Shown here one piece after another: positions 52,028 to 60,905 of a DNA stretch of 64,000 bases (the first letter of the stretch is position 1; each line of letters opens with the position of its first letter). The notes under the pieces are model-generated. The model had not been told where the DNA came from and ran no database searches. It saw only the letters and a list, made by a program, of their open reading frames with translations. The translations under genes were made by a program, and so were the position numbers. The DNA is taken from the NCBI GenBank assembly GCA_036498905.1, contig DASYER010000058.1, positions 1 to 64,000 on the forward strand, written 5' to 3'. The stretch comes from DAIDKA01 sp036498905. Lineage in GTDB: Bacteria; Pseudomonadota; Gammaproteobacteria; Steroidobacterales; Steroidobacteraceae.

Positions 52028-52561
52028 ATGGCAGTCCGAAATGTGCTGAAAATGGGGCATCCGCTGCTGCGGCAGGTGGCGGCGCCCGTGGAAGTGTTCG
52101 ATGTGGCGCAGATGCAGCCGCTGCTCGCCGACATGGAAGACACCATGCGCGCGCTGAGCGGCGCGGGCATCGCGGCGCCGCAGATCGGCGAGAGTGTGCG
52201 GGTCGTGATCTTCGAGATGCGGGAAAACCCGCGCTATCCGCACGTGGCGCCGATCCCCTTCACCGTGCTCATCAACCCCGTGCTCGAGCCCCTGGATCAG
52301 GAAATGGAAGACGGTTGGGAGGGCTGTCTGTCCGTGCCGGGTCTGCGCGGTGTGGTCCCGCGCTACCGGCGCTTGCACTACAGCGGTCTGGACGCCCAGG
52401 GGCAGCCATTTGAGCGCACGGTGGAGGGCTTTCATGCGCGCGTCGTGCAGCATGAGGTCGACCATCTGGACGGCATCCTCTTTCCGCAGCGGATCCGGGA
52501 CATGACCCGCTTTGGATTCGAAGATGCACTGGTGGGCCAGATGGTACCCACTCCGGACTGA
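52028..52561 (+). CDS. def: Peptide deformylase
   Basis: 177 aa. Motifs 1-3: GAGIAAPQIG, EGCLSVPG and HEVDHLDG (two zinc/iron His and catalytic Glu). It removes the N-formyl group from nascent proteins. Not linked to fmt here, so it is probably a second or stand-alone deformylase gene. Convergent with the yebC-like gene (7 nt apart). Confidence 0.95.
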   Translation: MAVRNVLKMGHPLLRQVAAPVEVFDVAQMQPLLADMEDTMRALSGAGIAAPQIGESVRVVIFEMRENPRYPHVAPIPFTVLINPVLEPLDQEMEDGWEGCLSVPGLRGVVPRYRRLHYSGLDAQGQPFERTVEGFHARVVQHEVDHLDGILFPQRIRDMTRFGFEDALVGQMVPTPD

Positions 52562-52568
52562 GGGTTCG

Positions 52569-53291
52569 CTAGCCCAGATTGTGGAAGACGCTGTGAACGT
52601 CGTCTTCCTGCTCGAGCTTGTCGACCAGCGCGAGCACTTCGGTGGCCTCGCTTTCCGGCAGTTCGATGGGCACCGTCGGCAGATACTCGTGTTCGGCTGA
52701 AATCGGCGACAGACGACGCGCCTCCAGGGCCTCCTGGAGTTTGCCGAAATCGGCGAAGGCACAGCGGATCAGCAGCTGCGGCTCGCCCTTCTCACCGGCG
52801 CTGTCGCCCATCTCCTCCAGGCCGTGATCCATGAGGTACAGCTCCAGATCGTCATGATCGATGCCGGTCGGATCCAGGCGGAATACACCCATTTTCTTGA
52901 ACTGGAAACTGACGCTGCCGCTGGTGGCCAGGTTGCCGCCATTCTTGGTGACGAGATTGCGCACCGTGGCGACAGTGCGCACCGGATTGTCGGTCGCCGT
53001 CTCGATCAGCATCGCGACACCGTGCGGCGCATAGGCCTCGTACAGCACCTGTACGTAGTCGGCCGCGTCACGTCCGGAGGCGCGCTTGATCGCCGATTCG
53101 ATCTTGTCCTTCGGCATGTTCACGGCGCGGGCATTCTGGATCGCGCGACGCAGACTCGGATTGGCCGCCGCATCGGGGCCGCCGGCCTTGGCCGACATGG
53201 TGATGTCCTTGCCGATGCGCGCGAACTGCTTGGCCATGCGGTTCCAGCGCGCGAACATCGTGGCTTTACGGACTTCGAAGATGCGACCCAT
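52569..53291 (-). CDS. YebC/PmpR-family DNA-binding/translation-related protein
   Basis: 240 aa, standard length. MGRIFEVRKATMFARWNRM replaces the usual MAGHSKW start, indicating the divergent subgroup. The core matches: PSLRRAIQNARAVNMPKDKIESAIKRASG, YEAYAPHGVAMLIE, and NGGNLATSGSVSFQF, in segments. Family members act as regulators or as ribosome factors that relieve stalling at proline tracts. Downstream of the desaturase but separated by a terminator. Confidence 0.9.
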   Translation of the reverse strand: MGRIFEVRKATMFARWNRMAKQFARIGKDITMSAKAGGPDAAANPSLRRAIQNARAVNMPKDKIESAIKRASGRDAADYVQVLYEAYAPHGVAMLIETATDNPVRTVATVRNLVTKNGGNLATSGSVSFQFKKMGVFRLDPTGIDHDDLELYLMDHGLEEMGDSAGEKGEPQLLIRCAFADFGKLQEALEARRLSPISAEHEYLPTVPIELPESEATEVLALVDKLEQEDDVHSVFHNLG

Positions 53292-53320
53292 GTGACTGTC
53301 CCGGTGAATGCGGCCGGATG

Positions 53321-53346
53321 TAAAAACCCCCGCTTGCGGCGGGGGT
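53321..53346 (-). terminator. Intrinsic terminator after the desaturase gene
   Basis: On the minus strand ACCCCCGC, a 5-nt loop, GCGGGGGT, then TTTTTA. Placed 33 nt after the desaturase stop and 29 nt upstream of the yebC-like start. Confidence 0.88.
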
Positions 53347-53379
53347 GTTGGAGATGCTTTTATTTAAAAGAGGCGCAGC

Positions 53380-54540
53380 TCAGGCCAGTTCGGCATGCAG
53401 GATGCGCAATCGGCGGCGCTGGATCTTCAGGCGCTCCTCGATTTCGCGCAGCTTGCTCTGGAAGCTCGCGTGTTCCCAATGCTCGATCACCGCGCGCTTC
53501 TTCTCTTCCAGCCACTGTTCCTTGACGCGGGTCCAGTCGGCAACCGCGGTGGCCAGGGCGTCGTATTCCTGAGCGATCTTGTTGCGCAGCTGTTCGATAT
53601 GCGTCGGCGGACGATGCGTCTGCGGCATTTTGGCCAGCAGCTGCTGGGCGCGACTCAGCTGCATCGCCAGCAAAGCGCGCTGGATCTGGAAGGCCGGAGT
53701 GCGCTTCAGGCGCCGCGCGAGCCCGACGAACTGGCACGAGGCAATCAGCCATTTGGTCGGGTCCCACTGCCACCAGCGCACACCGTTGCGGTAGTCATGC
53801 GCGAAGATGTGGTGAAAGTTGTGGTAGCCCTCACCGAAGGTCACCAGCGCCAGCACCGCGTTGTCGCGGGCCGTGTTTTCCTCGGTGTAGGGGCGCGAGC
53901 CCCACATGTGAGCCAGGGAATTGATGAAGAACGTGAAGTGATGGCTCAGGACCAGACGCGCGACGCCGGCCAGCAGCACGGCACCCACGATGTCACCGAA
54001 TGCCCAACCCACCAGGATCGGCAGGCCGAAATTGGCGCCGATCGCGAATACGGCGTAATAGCGATGCTGAAAGGCCAGCATCTTGTCGCGCTTCAGATCC
54101 GCGATGTTCGAGAAGTCCACAAGTCCGCTCGGGTAATCGCGCAGCATCCAGCCGATGTGCGAGAACCAGAAGCCGCGACCCGCGGAGTAGGGGTCCTTTT
54201 CGTTGTCGTCCACATGCAGGTGGTGGCGACGATGGCCACTGCACCACACGAACGCGCTGTTCTGCAGCGCCATCGTGCCGAACACCAGATATAACGCCCG
54301 CAGCAGGAAGTGAGCCTCATACGCCTTGTGCGCCCACAGCCGGTGATAGCCTGCAGTGATCGACATTTCATTGGCGATGAGAAAGAACACCGCGAAAGCC
54401 CAGATGCCCGGCGAATAACCGTGCACGATGCCGTACCAGGGCACCGCGATCAGCGTGATGAGCCCCGTCAGCGTGAAGATCGCCACGTTAAGTGCAATCA
54501 GCGGTGGCTTATCGTTCCGGACGGTGTCAAGCGTAGACAT
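53380..54540 (-). CDS. Membrane acyl-CoA/acyl-lipid desaturase with C-terminal coiled coil
   Basis: 386 aa delta-9-type fatty acid desaturase. The three His boxes HRLWAH, HRRHH and HNFHH bind the di-iron centre and four transmembrane helices are evident. After the catalytic domain (to about residue 300) come about 80 residues of predicted coiled coil (HIEQLRNKIAQEYDALATAVADW, EQWLEEKKRAVIEHWEHASF, in segments), not part of the desaturase core. ATG at 54540 chosen; an in-frame TTG at 54558 lies in the likely Shine-Dalgarno. Confidence 0.9.
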   Translation of the reverse strand: MSTLDTVRNDKPPLIALNVAIFTLTGLITLIAVPWYGIVHGYSPGIWAFAVFFLIANEMSITAGYHRLWAHKAYEAHFLLRALYLVFGTMALQNSAFVWCSGHRRHHLHVDDNEKDPYSAGRGFWFSHIGWMLRDYPSGLVDFSNIADLKRDKMLAFQHRYYAVFAIGANFGLPILVGWAFGDIVGAVLLAGVARLVLSHHFTFFINSLAHMWGSRPYTEENTARDNAVLALVTFGEGYHNFHHIFAHDYRNGVRWWQWDPTKWLIASCQFVGLARRLKRTPAFQIQRALLAMQLSRAQQLLAKMPQTHRPPTHIEQLRNKIAQEYDALATAVADWTRVKEQWLEEKKRAVIEHWEHASFQSKLREIEERLKIQRRRLRILHAELA

Positions 54541-54828
54541 GCTCTTTTTGGGCTCCAAAAGGGCGGGGATTTAACGCCGGCACATTACCATGATCGGGCC
54601 GCTCATGTAGGTTCGACGGGACGATCTGTGCGGCAGGTTTCATCTCCTGCGGCGTAGATTAAGGCTGCTCGCGCACTCACAGTCACCGACTATGTTGAAG
54701 CTGCCATGCCGTTGAAGGTGGTGTCCTCGCTGAACGATAATGGGGGTTGATCCGATGAAATCAAATTGGGCTCCCGGACGCGTTCCGCGTCTCCTGGCTC
54801 CGGTTTTACATAAGGCAGCCCGCTCTCC
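54541..54828. other. Divergent intergenic region between desaturase and AcvB
   Basis: 288 nt. It holds the acvB promoter (54712-54741) and a small out-of-frame ORF (54755-54871, 38 aa). Nothing else recognisable. Confidence 0.5.
54712..54741 (+). promoter_or_regulatory. Sigma-70 promoter upstream of acvB
   Basis: TTGAAG (54712-54717), 18-bp spacer, GATAAT (54736-54741). Start point near 54748, about 80 nt before the acvB ATG. Confidence 0.55.
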
Positions 54829-56262
54829 ATGCGTGTTCCGTTATTGCTTGGCTTGGTGGCGTGTGCGCTGATGGCTTCCTGTGCCCGACATTCGACCGAA
54901 ACGCTCGCCCATGGGCGTTTCTCCTCCGTGGCGATATATCACCCCAATGGAAACGTGCGGGAAGTCGTCCTGTTGCTCTCCGGGGATGGGGGATGGCAGC
55001 AAGATACCGACCAGATGGCAAGAGTTCTCCAGGGGCACGGTGCCCTGGTGCTCGGGATCGACGAGCCGGCACTGCTGGAAAGCTTCACTCGCGAGAAGGG
55101 CCAATGCTTCTTCCCGGACGGGGACCTGGAGAATCTCAGTCACTACGTCCAGGCGTATTACCGGCTGCCGACCTACATCACCCCGGTGCTCGGCGGCTAC
55201 TCCGCCGGCGCAACCTTGGCCTATGCCACGGCCGCACAGGCCCCTGTGGGAATCTTTGCCGGAATACTCACCCTGGGGTTTACCCCGGATTACGAGACCC
55301 CCACGCCATTCTGCAAAGGTGCCGGACAGCACTTTGTCGTCCGCGCGGATGGCAAGGGCCTGAAATTGTTGCCTGATCCGAAGCTCGCGCTGCGCTGGGT
55401 CGACGTGCATGGTGCGCAGGACAGCGTGTGCCCGGCGCCGCAGGCCGCGGCGTTCATCGCCAAGATCCCGCATGCGCAGATTTCGCTTATCCCGGGCGTG
55501 GAACATGACTTTGCCGATCCGCACCAGTGGAGCGCCCGGCTGCGGGCCGGGCTCGATGCCGTGACGGCCGGCACGCGCGCCGCGCAGCCGGTCGCACCAT
55601 TGACCTTGAAGGACCTGCCGCTGATCGAAGTGCCGCACACGGGTGCCGGCAACGATGACCTGTTTGCCGTGCTGCTCTCCGGGGACGGCGGCTGGGCCGG
55701 CATCGACAAGGACGTGGCCCACTCTCTGGCCGAACAGGGCATTCCGGTGGTGGGCTGGGATTCCCTGCGCTACTTCTGGACCGCGCGCACGCCCGAGGGC
55801 CTATCACGTGATCTGGACCGGACCCTCGATTACTACGCGGCGACCTGGGGTCGCCCGCATGCGCTGCTGATCGGTTACTCGCAGGGCGCCGATGTTCTGC
55901 CCTTTGCGGTCAACCGCCTCCCCGCCGCGGCGCGCAACCGGATACTCACGACGACGCTTTTGGGTCTCGGGCGCAACGCCGCCTTCGAGTTCCATTTATC
56001 CAACTGGGTCGGACCGGCCACCGGGCTGCCGATTCTGCCCGAGTACCAGAAGATGTCGCGCGCCAAGACCCTGTGCGTCTTCGGCACCGGCGACAAGGAT
56101 TCCCTGTGTGCGGATTTTCCGGCCGGCACTCCCGGAACGGTCGAACTGTCCGGTGGCCATCACTTTGATGGTGACTACGACGGTCTCGCACGCATGGCGC
56201 TTACGTTCGCGGGCCGTGCACCTACCAGTCCTCAACTCATTCCTGCAGGGGAAGCTCCATGA
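54829..56262 (+). CDS. AcvB/VirJ-family protein (putative lipid hydrolase)
   Basis: 477 aa with signal sequence; Cys18 in LMASCA suggests lipidation, though the -3 residue is not ideal. Two alpha/beta-hydrolase-like VirJ domains: the first with VVLLLSGDGGW and GGYSAG (about residues 45-250), the second with VLLSGDGGWAG and GYSQGAD (about 280-460), and FGTGDKDSLC. In Agrobacterium AcvB hydrolyses lysyl-phosphatidylglycerol made by LpiA. No mprF/lpiA gene is nearby. Overlaps the EthD gene by ATGA. Confidence 0.88.
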   Translation: MRVPLLLGLVACALMASCARHSTETLAHGRFSSVAIYHPNGNVREVVLLLSGDGGWQQDTDQMARVLQGHGALVLGIDEPALLESFTREKGQCFFPDGDLENLSHYVQAYYRLPTYITPVLGGYSAGATLAYATAAQAPVGIFAGILTLGFTPDYETPTPFCKGAGQHFVVRADGKGLKLLPDPKLALRWVDVHGAQDSVCPAPQAAAFIAKIPHAQISLIPGVEHDFADPHQWSARLRAGLDAVTAGTRAAQPVAPLTLKDLPLIEVPHTGAGNDDLFAVLLSGDGGWAGIDKDVAHSLAEQGIPVVGWDSLRYFWTARTPEGLSRDLDRTLDYYAATWGRPHALLIGYSQGADVLPFAVNRLPAAARNRILTTTLLGLGRNAAFEFHLSNWVGPATGLPILPEYQKMSRAKTLCVFGTGDKDSLCADFPAGTPGTVELSGGHHFDGDYDGLARMALTFAGRAPTSPQLIPAGEAP

Positions 56263-56573
56263 TCAGCGTCAATGTCCTGTACCGCAATTCCGACTCCATC
56301 AAGTTCAACATGAACTACTACCTGGATACGCATATCCCACTGATCGGCAAGCTGCTGGGGTCCGCGCTCAAGGGCGTGCTCGTGCAGCAGGGAATCTCCG
56401 GCGGTGCCCCCGGGTCGCCTCCCGAGTTCGCCGTGATCACGGTGCTGCGTTTTGATTCCCTGGACTCCTTCCACGCGGCCTTCATACCGCACGCGCCGAC
56501 CGTGATGGCCGACGTCGTGAATTTCTCAAACGTCGAGCCCACCATTCAGTTCAGCGACGTGCGTCTGGGCTGA
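56259..56573 (+). CDS. EthD-family protein
   Basis: 104 aa. ISVNVLYRNSD, YYLDTHIPLIGKLLG and the short EthD beta-alpha fold. Members are ferredoxin-like dimers first linked to ether degradation; actual function is varied and unknown here. Coupled to AcvB through a 4-nt start/stop overlap. Confidence 0.88.
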   Translation: MISVNVLYRNSDSIKFNMNYYLDTHIPLIGKLLGSALKGVLVQQGISGGAPGSPPEFAVITVLRFDSLDSFHAAFIPHAPTVMADVVNFSNVEPTIQFSDVRLG

Positions 56574-56581
56574 AGACTCGC

Positions 56582-59500
56582 ATGAGCGCTCTGGAGGGTT
56601 TGCATCCGGCGGTCGCCGCGTGGTTTCGGGCCAAATTTTCCGCCCCGACACCTGCGCAGGAGCAGGCTTGGCCCGCGATCCAGGCCGGTCGCAATGTATT
56701 GGTCGCCGCACCGACCGGTTCCGGCAAGACCCTCAGTGCCTTTCTGGCCGCACTCGATGAACTGGTGCGTGAAGGCCAGGCCGGGACATTGCCGGACGAG
56801 ACCCGCATCGTCTACGTGTCACCGCTCAAAGCACTGTCCAATGACATCGAGAGCAATCTGGCGGCCCCGCTGGCCGGCATCCGGGCGCAGCTGATCCGTC
56901 GCGGCCTGCCCGATGTCGATATCCGCACGGTCGTGCGCACCGGCGATACGCCACAGGCCGAGCGCGCGCGCATGCGCCGTCAGGCCCCGCACATCGTGGT
57001 CACGACGCCCGAATCGCTGTACATCCTGCTCGGGTCCAAATCCGGCCGCGAAATGCTGCGCACCACGCGCACCGTGATCGTCGACGAAATCCACGCACTC
57101 GCCGGCAACAAGCGCGGCGCGCACCTGGCGCTGTCGCTGGAGCGCCTCGCGGCCCTGTGCGGCAAGCTCACGCGCATCGGCCTGTCTGCAACCCAGAAGC
57201 CGATCGAGGCGGTGGCCCGCTTCCTCACCGGAAGCGCGTCCATCGAGACGCATCCGGACTGCGTCGTGATCGATGCCGGACACGCCCGTTCGCGGGATCT
57301 GCAGCTGGAGCTGACCGGGGTGCCGCTGGAGGCGGTGATGTCCGGGGATGCCTGGACCTTGGTCTATGACCGGCTCGCGGCACTCGCCGCGGAACATCGC
57401 ACGACGCTCATTTTCGTGAACACCCGCAAGATGACCGAGCGGCTGGCGCGGCAGCTGTCGATGCGCCTCGGAAACGAATTCGTCATGGCGCATCACGGCA
57501 GCATGGCGCGCGAGAAGCGCCACCTGGCAGAACAGCGACTGCGCGCCGGTGAACTGAAGGTGCTGGTTGCGACCGCCTCGCTCGAACTGGGTATCGACAT
57601 CGGCGATGTCGACCTGGTGTGTCAGATCGCCTCGCCGCGCTCGATCAATGCATTCCTGCAGCGCGTGGGCCGCTCGGGACATGCCGTGGGCGGAGTGTCC
57701 AAGGGCCGGTTGTTTCCGGTGTCTCGCGATGACCTGGTCGAATGCACGGCTTTGCTGCTGGCCGTGCGCGCCGGACAGCTCGATGTGCTGCATGTGCCGG
57801 ACGGGACGCTCGATGTGCTGGCCCAGCAGATCGCGGCCGAGGTCGCCTGTCGCGAATATGAGGAAGATGAACTGTATGAGCTGATGCGCCGCGCTGTGCC
57901 GTTCGCCGGCCTGTCGCGCGCAGACTTTTCCGCCGTGGTGCGCATGCTCGGTGAGGGCTTCAGCACCCGGCGCGGCCGCCGCGGTGCGCTGATTCATCAT
58001 GATGCCGTCAATCACAAACTGCGCGCGCGGCGCGGGACGCGCCTCACTGCCCTGACCAGTGGCGGCGCCATTCCCGACACCGCCGACTACAAGGTGATGC
58101 TGGAGCCCGAAGCGCTCATCGTCGGCACCGTCAATGAGGACTTCGCCGTCGAGAGCAATGCGGGAGACATCTTCCAGCTCGGCAATGCATCGTATCGCGT
58201 GCTGCGTGTGGAGCGCGGCGCCATCCGGGTCGAGGATGCGAAGGGTCAACCGCCGACCATTCCCTTCTGGCTGGGCGAGGCACCGGGGCGCACCTGGGAA
58301 CTGTCCGCGGCGGTGTCGCAACTGCGCGAAGGCGTGGCCGCGCGGCTTGGCGGTGATGCGCAGGCGTGGGTAATGCAGAGCACCGGCATCGGCGCTGCCG
58401 CCGCCGTTCAGCTGATTGAATATCTGGCGGCCGCCCACGGCGCGCTCGGCTGTCTGCCGACCCTGAACACCGTGGTGCTCGAGCGCTTCTTCGATGAGGC
58501 CGGCGGCATGCAGCTGCTGCTGCACGCACCCTTCGGCGCGCGGATCAATCGGGCCTGGGGCCTCGCCCTGCGCAAGCGTTTCTGCCGGCAGTTCAATTTT
58601 GAACTGCAGGCGGCGGCGACCGAGGATGCGCTGATCCTGTCGCTGACCACTGCGCATAGTTTCGAGCTGGCGGAAGTGGCGCACTATCTGCATTCGAATT
58701 CCGCCCTGCACGTCCTGACGCAGGCATTGTGCGCAGCGCCGATGTTCGCGACCCGCTGGCGCTGGGCCGCGGCGATCGCACTGGCGTTGCCGCGGTTTCG
58801 TGGCGGGCGCAAGGTACCGCCGCCCATCGCACGCATGAACGCGGAGGATCTGCTGGCCTCGGTGTTTCCGGATCAGGTCGCATGCGCGGAAAATCTCCCC
58901 GGCGAAATCGAGATTCCCGATCACCCGCTGGTCAAACAGACCATAGCCGATTGTCTGTACGAGGCGATGGATGCTGAAGGCTGGCTGAAGATCCTGCGAC
59001 GGCTGGAGGCGGGCTCGCTGCGGATGGTCGCACGCGATCTCACCGAGCCCTCACCCCTGGCGCTGGAGGTGCTCTCGGCGCGGCCGTATGCCTTCCTGGA
59101 CGATGCGCCGCTCGAGGAACGGCGCACCCAGGCGGTGATGAGCCGGCGTTGGCTGGACCCGCACAGTGCGGCCGACATCGGTCGACTGGATCCGCAGGCC
59201 ATCGAGAAGGTACGCGAGGAGGCCTGGCCGGACGCACAAAGTGCGGATGAACTGCACGATGCGCTGACCTGGATGGGCTACCTCACCGTCGCCGAGGTGG
59301 CCGCCAACCCGACCTGGAGCGCGCTGATCGGAGTGCTGGTCGCCGAATCCAGGGCCGTGCTGTGGCCCGATCCCACGAAGCCGCTGTGGATTGCGAGCGA
59401 TCGGCGCGCGCAGTTCGACACTGCATTTGGACCTGAGGGTACGCAGCAACTGGCGGTCATCGTCCACGGCCGTCTGGAGGGTCTGGGCCCGGTGACTGCC

Positions 59501-60838
59501 GCGGCATTGGCATCAACGCTGCCGCGGGTAGGGCAGGGCGAAGTTGAAGCGGCTTTGATGCAGCTGCAGTCACAGGGCGTGGTCATGCGCGGTCGCTTCA
59601 GCGCGGGTGTCGGGGTCGATGAATGGTGCGAGCGGCGTTTGCTGGCGCGCATTCACCGCTACACCGTGCGCAGCCTGCGTGCCGAAATCGAACCGGTGGC
59701 CGCGCGTGATTTCATGCGCTTCCTGTTTGAGTGGCAGCGGGTGACGCCGACCGCGCGTATGCAGGGCCCGGAGTCGATGGTGGCGGTGCTGGACCAGCTC
59801 GAGGGTACCGAGATTGCGGCCGCAGCCTGGGAGAGTGATGTGCTGCCGGCGCGCATCAATGGCTATGAGCCGGGCTGGCTGGATGAACAGTGCCTGGCGG
59901 GGCGCTATGTCTGGGCACGTATCGGTGCACCGGCGAAGTCCGCTGATGCCGTGCGCAGCGTGGCACCGGTGCGCTCGACACCGATAGCGCTGCTCGCGCG
60001 TCGCAACCAGAAATTCTGGACCCCGCTGTCAGTCGAATCGGCCCCGCAGAACCTCAGCTCCGGGGCCGCGGCCGTGGCCGCCGTTCTGGGCAGCCAGGGG
60101 GCGAGCTTTTTTGATGAACTTGCGGACGCGACGCGGCTGCTGCCGGTGCAGATCGAGGAGGCGCTCGCCGAACTGGTGGCGTTGGGGATGGCCAACTCCG
60201 ACAGCTTCGCCGGCCTGCGCGCCTTGCTGCTGCCGGCGGACCGGCGCCGCGGCGCCCTCGCGCGCGGCCGCCGCCGCGTCTCGCTGTTCGGCATGGCCGA
60301 CTCGGGACGCTGGTCGGTGGTGCGCCGCGGGCCCGCCGAAGCGCGCGAGCTGGTCATCGAGCAGGTCGTCCGCGCGCTGCTCAAACGTTGGGGCGTGGTG
60401 TGCTGGCAGCTGTCGCGGGTCGAGGCGGACTGGCTGCCGCCCTGGCGCGACCTCATCGCCTGCCTGCGGCGGCTTGAAGCGCGCGGCGAGATTCGCGGCG
60501 GGCGCTTCATCGCCGGGTTGTCCGGTGAGCAGTTCGCGGTGCCGGAGGCGGTGGGAAGCCTGCGCGAGATCCGTCGCAAATCCTTCACCGACCAGGATGT
60601 AGCCTTGTCGGCCGTCGACCCGCTCAACCTGACCGGATATCTGACAGCGGGTCCGCGCGTGCCAGCGTTAACTAGCAATCGAGTGCTGTATCGTGATGGC
60701 CTGCCGGTGGCGACCCTGATTTCCGGTGAAGTCCGGTTCCTGGTTGAGATGGATGAGGCGCGCCGCTGGCAATCCCAGAACGCCCTGATCCGGCGCCCGG
60801 TGGCGACGGCGGTCGAGCCTGACGTGTCGTCCGTCTAG
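56582..60838 (+). CDS. lhr: Lhr-family ATP-dependent helicase
   Basis: 1418 aa, close to full-length Lhr (about 1450 aa). Helicase motifs: I PTGSGKT (44-50), Ia SPLKAL, II DEIH (168-171), III SAT (202-204), IV/V region ATASLELGIDIGDVDLV, VI QRVGRSGH (360-367). The Lhr-specific winged-helix and beta-barrel core follow to about residue 870, then the Lhr C-terminal extension. It is a 3'-5' DNA/RNA helicase involved in repair. It starts 8 nt after EthD. Confidence 0.95.
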   Translation: MSALEGLHPAVAAWFRAKFSAPTPAQEQAWPAIQAGRNVLVAAPTGSGKTLSAFLAALDELVREGQAGTLPDETRIVYVSPLKALSNDIESNLAAPLAGIRAQLIRRGLPDVDIRTVVRTGDTPQAERARMRRQAPHIVVTTPESLYILLGSKSGREMLRTTRTVIVDEIHALAGNKRGAHLALSLERLAALCGKLTRIGLSATQKPIEAVARFLTGSASIETHPDCVVIDAGHARSRDLQLELTGVPLEAVMSGDAWTLVYDRLAALAAEHRTTLIFVNTRKMTERLARQLSMRLGNEFVMAHHGSMAREKRHLAEQRLRAGELKVLVATASLELGIDIGDVDLVCQIASPRSINAFLQRVGRSGHAVGGVSKGRLFPVSRDDLVECTALLLAVRAGQLDVLHVPDGTLDVLAQQIAAEVACREYEEDELYELMRRAVPFAGLSRADFSAVVRMLGEGFSTRRGRRGALIHHDAVNHKLRARRGTRLTALTSGGAIPDTADYKVMLEPEALIVGTVNEDFAVESNAGDIFQLGNASYRVLRVERGAIRVEDAKGQPPTIPFWLGEAPGRTWELSAAVSQLREGVAARLGGDAQAWVMQSTGIGAAAAVQLIEYLAAAHGALGCLPTLNTVVLERFFDEAGGMQLLLHAPFGARINRAWGLALRKRFCRQFNFELQAAATEDALILSLTTAHSFELAEVAHYLHSNSALHVLTQALCAAPMFATRWRWAAAIALALPRFRGGRKVPPPIARMNAEDLLASVFPDQVACAENLPGEIEIPDHPLVKQTIADCLYEAMDAEGWLKILRRLEAGSLRMVARDLTEPSPLALEVLSARPYAFLDDAPLEERRTQAVMSRRWLDPHSAADIGRLDPQAIEKVREEAWPDAQSADELHDALTWMGYLTVAEVAANPTWSALIGVLVAESRAVLWPDPTKPLWIASDRRAQFDTAFGPEGTQQLAVIVHGRLEGLGPVTAAALASTLPRVGQGEVEAALMQLQSQGVVMRGRFSAGVGVDEWCERRLLARIHRYTVRSLRAEIEPVAARDFMRFLFEWQRVTPTARMQGPESMVAVLDQLEGTEIAAAAWESDVLPARINGYEPGWLDEQCLAGRYVWARIGAPAKSADAVRSVAPVRSTPIALLARRNQKFWTPLSVESAPQNLSSGAAAVAAVLGSQGASFFDELADATRLLPVQIEEALAELVALGMANSDSFAGLRALLLPADRRRGALARGRRRVSLFGMADSGRWSVVRRGPAEARELVIEQVVRALLKRWGVVCWQLSRVEADWLPPWRDLIACLRRLEARGEIRGGRFIAGLSGEQFAVPEAVGSLREIRRKSFTDQDVALSAVDPLNLTGYLTAGPRVPALTSNRVLYRDGLPVATLISGEVRFLVEMDEARRWQSQNALIRRPVATAVEPDVSSV

Positions 60839-60874
60839 CTGGGTGCGTCGCGGCGTGTGCGCCGCGCCGTAACA

Positions 60875-60880
60875 TATACT
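60875..60880 (+). promoter_or_regulatory. -10 candidate for opgGH
   Basis: TATACT 25 nt before the opgG start, preceded by a CGCGGCG-TGTG-CGCCGCG hairpin (60849-60866). No clear -35. Confidence 0.3.
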
Positions 60881-60905
60881 TGCCTTTTTATGGGGTTAGA
60901 TCCGA

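Noticed and set aside
54755..54871. 38-codon ORF upstream of and overlapping acvB
   Set aside because: It lies 7 nt after the predicted transcription start but has no ribosome-binding site or similarity; kept only as a note.
56819..58924. Antisense open frame (701 codons) opposite lhr
   Set aside because: Fully inside the well-supported helicase gene, with no recognisable motif; a coding shadow.
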